A stretch of DNA of 5,443 nt from NCBI GenBank assembly GCA_903953195.1, contig CAJBIS010000260.1, forward strand, positions 1 to 5,443, in the 5' to 3' direction. The translations under genes were made by a program, and so were the position numbers. The notes under the pieces are model-generated. The model did no database searches and had not been told where the DNA came from. It was given only the letters and a program-made list of their open reading frames with translations. Origin of the DNA: an uncultured Actinomycetes bacterium (GTDB taxonomy: Bacteria > Actinomycetota > Acidimicrobiia > Acidimicrobiales > Microtrichaceae). Positions 5,108 to 5,443 of the stretch are shown here, piece after piece. Positions within the stretch are counted from its first letter, which is position 1; each line of letters begins with the position of its first letter.

Positions 5108-5443
5108 ATGACCGTCACCACCACCCCTGCCCCGTCGCGAGCCATCGCCACGCACTTCGATCGACCGGCGGCGGCGCCCACCGGTCCCGTCGGGCACCTC
5201 CGGCGTGACCGCAGCCGCGGGTGGCGGGCGCGTTGGGCGGCGATCGGTGCGGCGATCGCGGTGGTCGCCGGCACCGGTGGTGTGGCGTTCTCGGGTGCGA
5301 CGAACGCGCAGATCACCCCGTCGCAGACACTCATCACGCCGTGCCGGATCATGGACACGCGGCCTGGCACCCCGAATGTCGGGCCGCGCAACACTCCGCT
5401 CAACGGTGGTGAGACGTACTCGATCCAGGTGACCGGCACGAAC
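5108..5443 (+). CDS. Secreted or membrane-anchored protein of unknown function with CRIMDTRPGT motif, N-terminal fragment (runs off right edge)
   Basis: The frame opens at an ATG two bases after GGAGGAG (5099-5105) and remains open for 112 residues to the window edge. Residues 1-42 form a long Thr/Pro/Ala-rich then Arg-rich cytoplasmic head (LRRDRSRGWRAR at 31-42). A hydrophobic segment rich in Ala, Gly and Val follows at about 43-62. TNA|Q near 65-68 is a plausible signal-peptidase site. The mature part starts with TLITPCRIMDTRPGTPNVGPR (75-94 is the core), then GGETYSIQVTGTN, which looks like the start of a beta-rich extracellular domain. I recognise this CR-x-x-DTRPGT pattern as recurring in exported proteins of Acidimicrobiia and related actinobacteria, often repeated along the chain, but its function is not known to me. 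The head is unusually long for a Sec signal peptide, so a type II membrane anchor is also possible. The gene lies 97 bases after the LLM oxidoreductase gene with its own probable promoter, and shows no functional link to the catabolic genes. Confidence 0.8.
   Translation, partial: MTVTTTPAPSRAIATHFDRPAAAPTGPVGHLRRDRSRGWRARWAAIGAAIAVVAGTGGVAFSGATNAQITPSQTLITPCRIMDTRPGTPNVGPRNTPLNGGETYSIQVTGTN

Noticed and set aside
4990..5110. A possible operon linking the LLM oxidoreductase to the secreted-protein gene
   Set aside because: The two genes are 97 bases apart, with a GC hairpin after the first and a -10-like element and strong ribosome site before the second, and no functional connection is apparent.

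Overview
This is a high-GC window with third-position G/C-rich codons throughout. All five genes look actinobacterial. The gene content (a Rieske oxygenase, a Baeyer-Villiger monooxygenase, an acyl-CoA-synthetase-like enzyme and an F420-type luciferase-like oxidoreductase) fits an actinobacterium. The right-hand gene encodes a secreted protein with a CRIMDTRPGTPNVGPR motif, a protein type I associate with Acidimicrobiia such as Ilumatobacter. The lineage is inferred from memory of these families; no marker gene is present.

Layout from left to right. (1) Positions 1-272, minus strand: the N-terminus of a Rieske-type oxygenase large subunit that runs off the left edge. (2) Positions 273-360: a short divergent intergenic region with candidate promoters and a small palindrome. 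(3) Positions 361-2190, plus strand: a complete 609-residue flavin-dependent Baeyer-Villiger monooxygenase with every signature motif intact. (4) A 26-base convergent gap, then positions 2217-3989, minus strand: a complete 590-residue AMP-forming acyl-CoA ligase. (5) Positions 3990-4143: a second divergent intergenic region with a tight inverted repeat. (6) Positions 4144-5010, plus strand: a complete 288-residue LLM-class oxidoreductase, probably F420-dependent. (7) Positions 5011-5107: an intergenic region with a GC hairpin and a probable promoter. (8) Positions 5108 to the right edge, plus strand: the N-terminal 112 residues of a secreted or membrane-anchored protein of unknown function.

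The first four genes read as part of an oxidative catabolic neighbourhood. A ring or side-chain hydroxylase, a ketone-to-ester or lactone monooxygenase, a CoA ligase that would activate the released carboxylic acid, and a deazaflavin-type redox enzyme could act in turn on a cyclic or branched ketone such as a terpenoid, steroid or alicyclic compound. They are not one operon: the strands alternate (-, +, -, +), so each gene probably has its own promoter. The pathway is inference and the substrate cannot be read from the sequence. The secreted-protein gene looks like a separate unit.

I see no RNA gene, mobile element, CRISPR array or tandem repeat, and no convincing new system. The items most worth a second look are the oxygenase pair sharing an 88-base control region, the unexplained secreted protein, an Ala/Pro-rich insert in the ligase, and the two inverted repeats in the intergenic regions.
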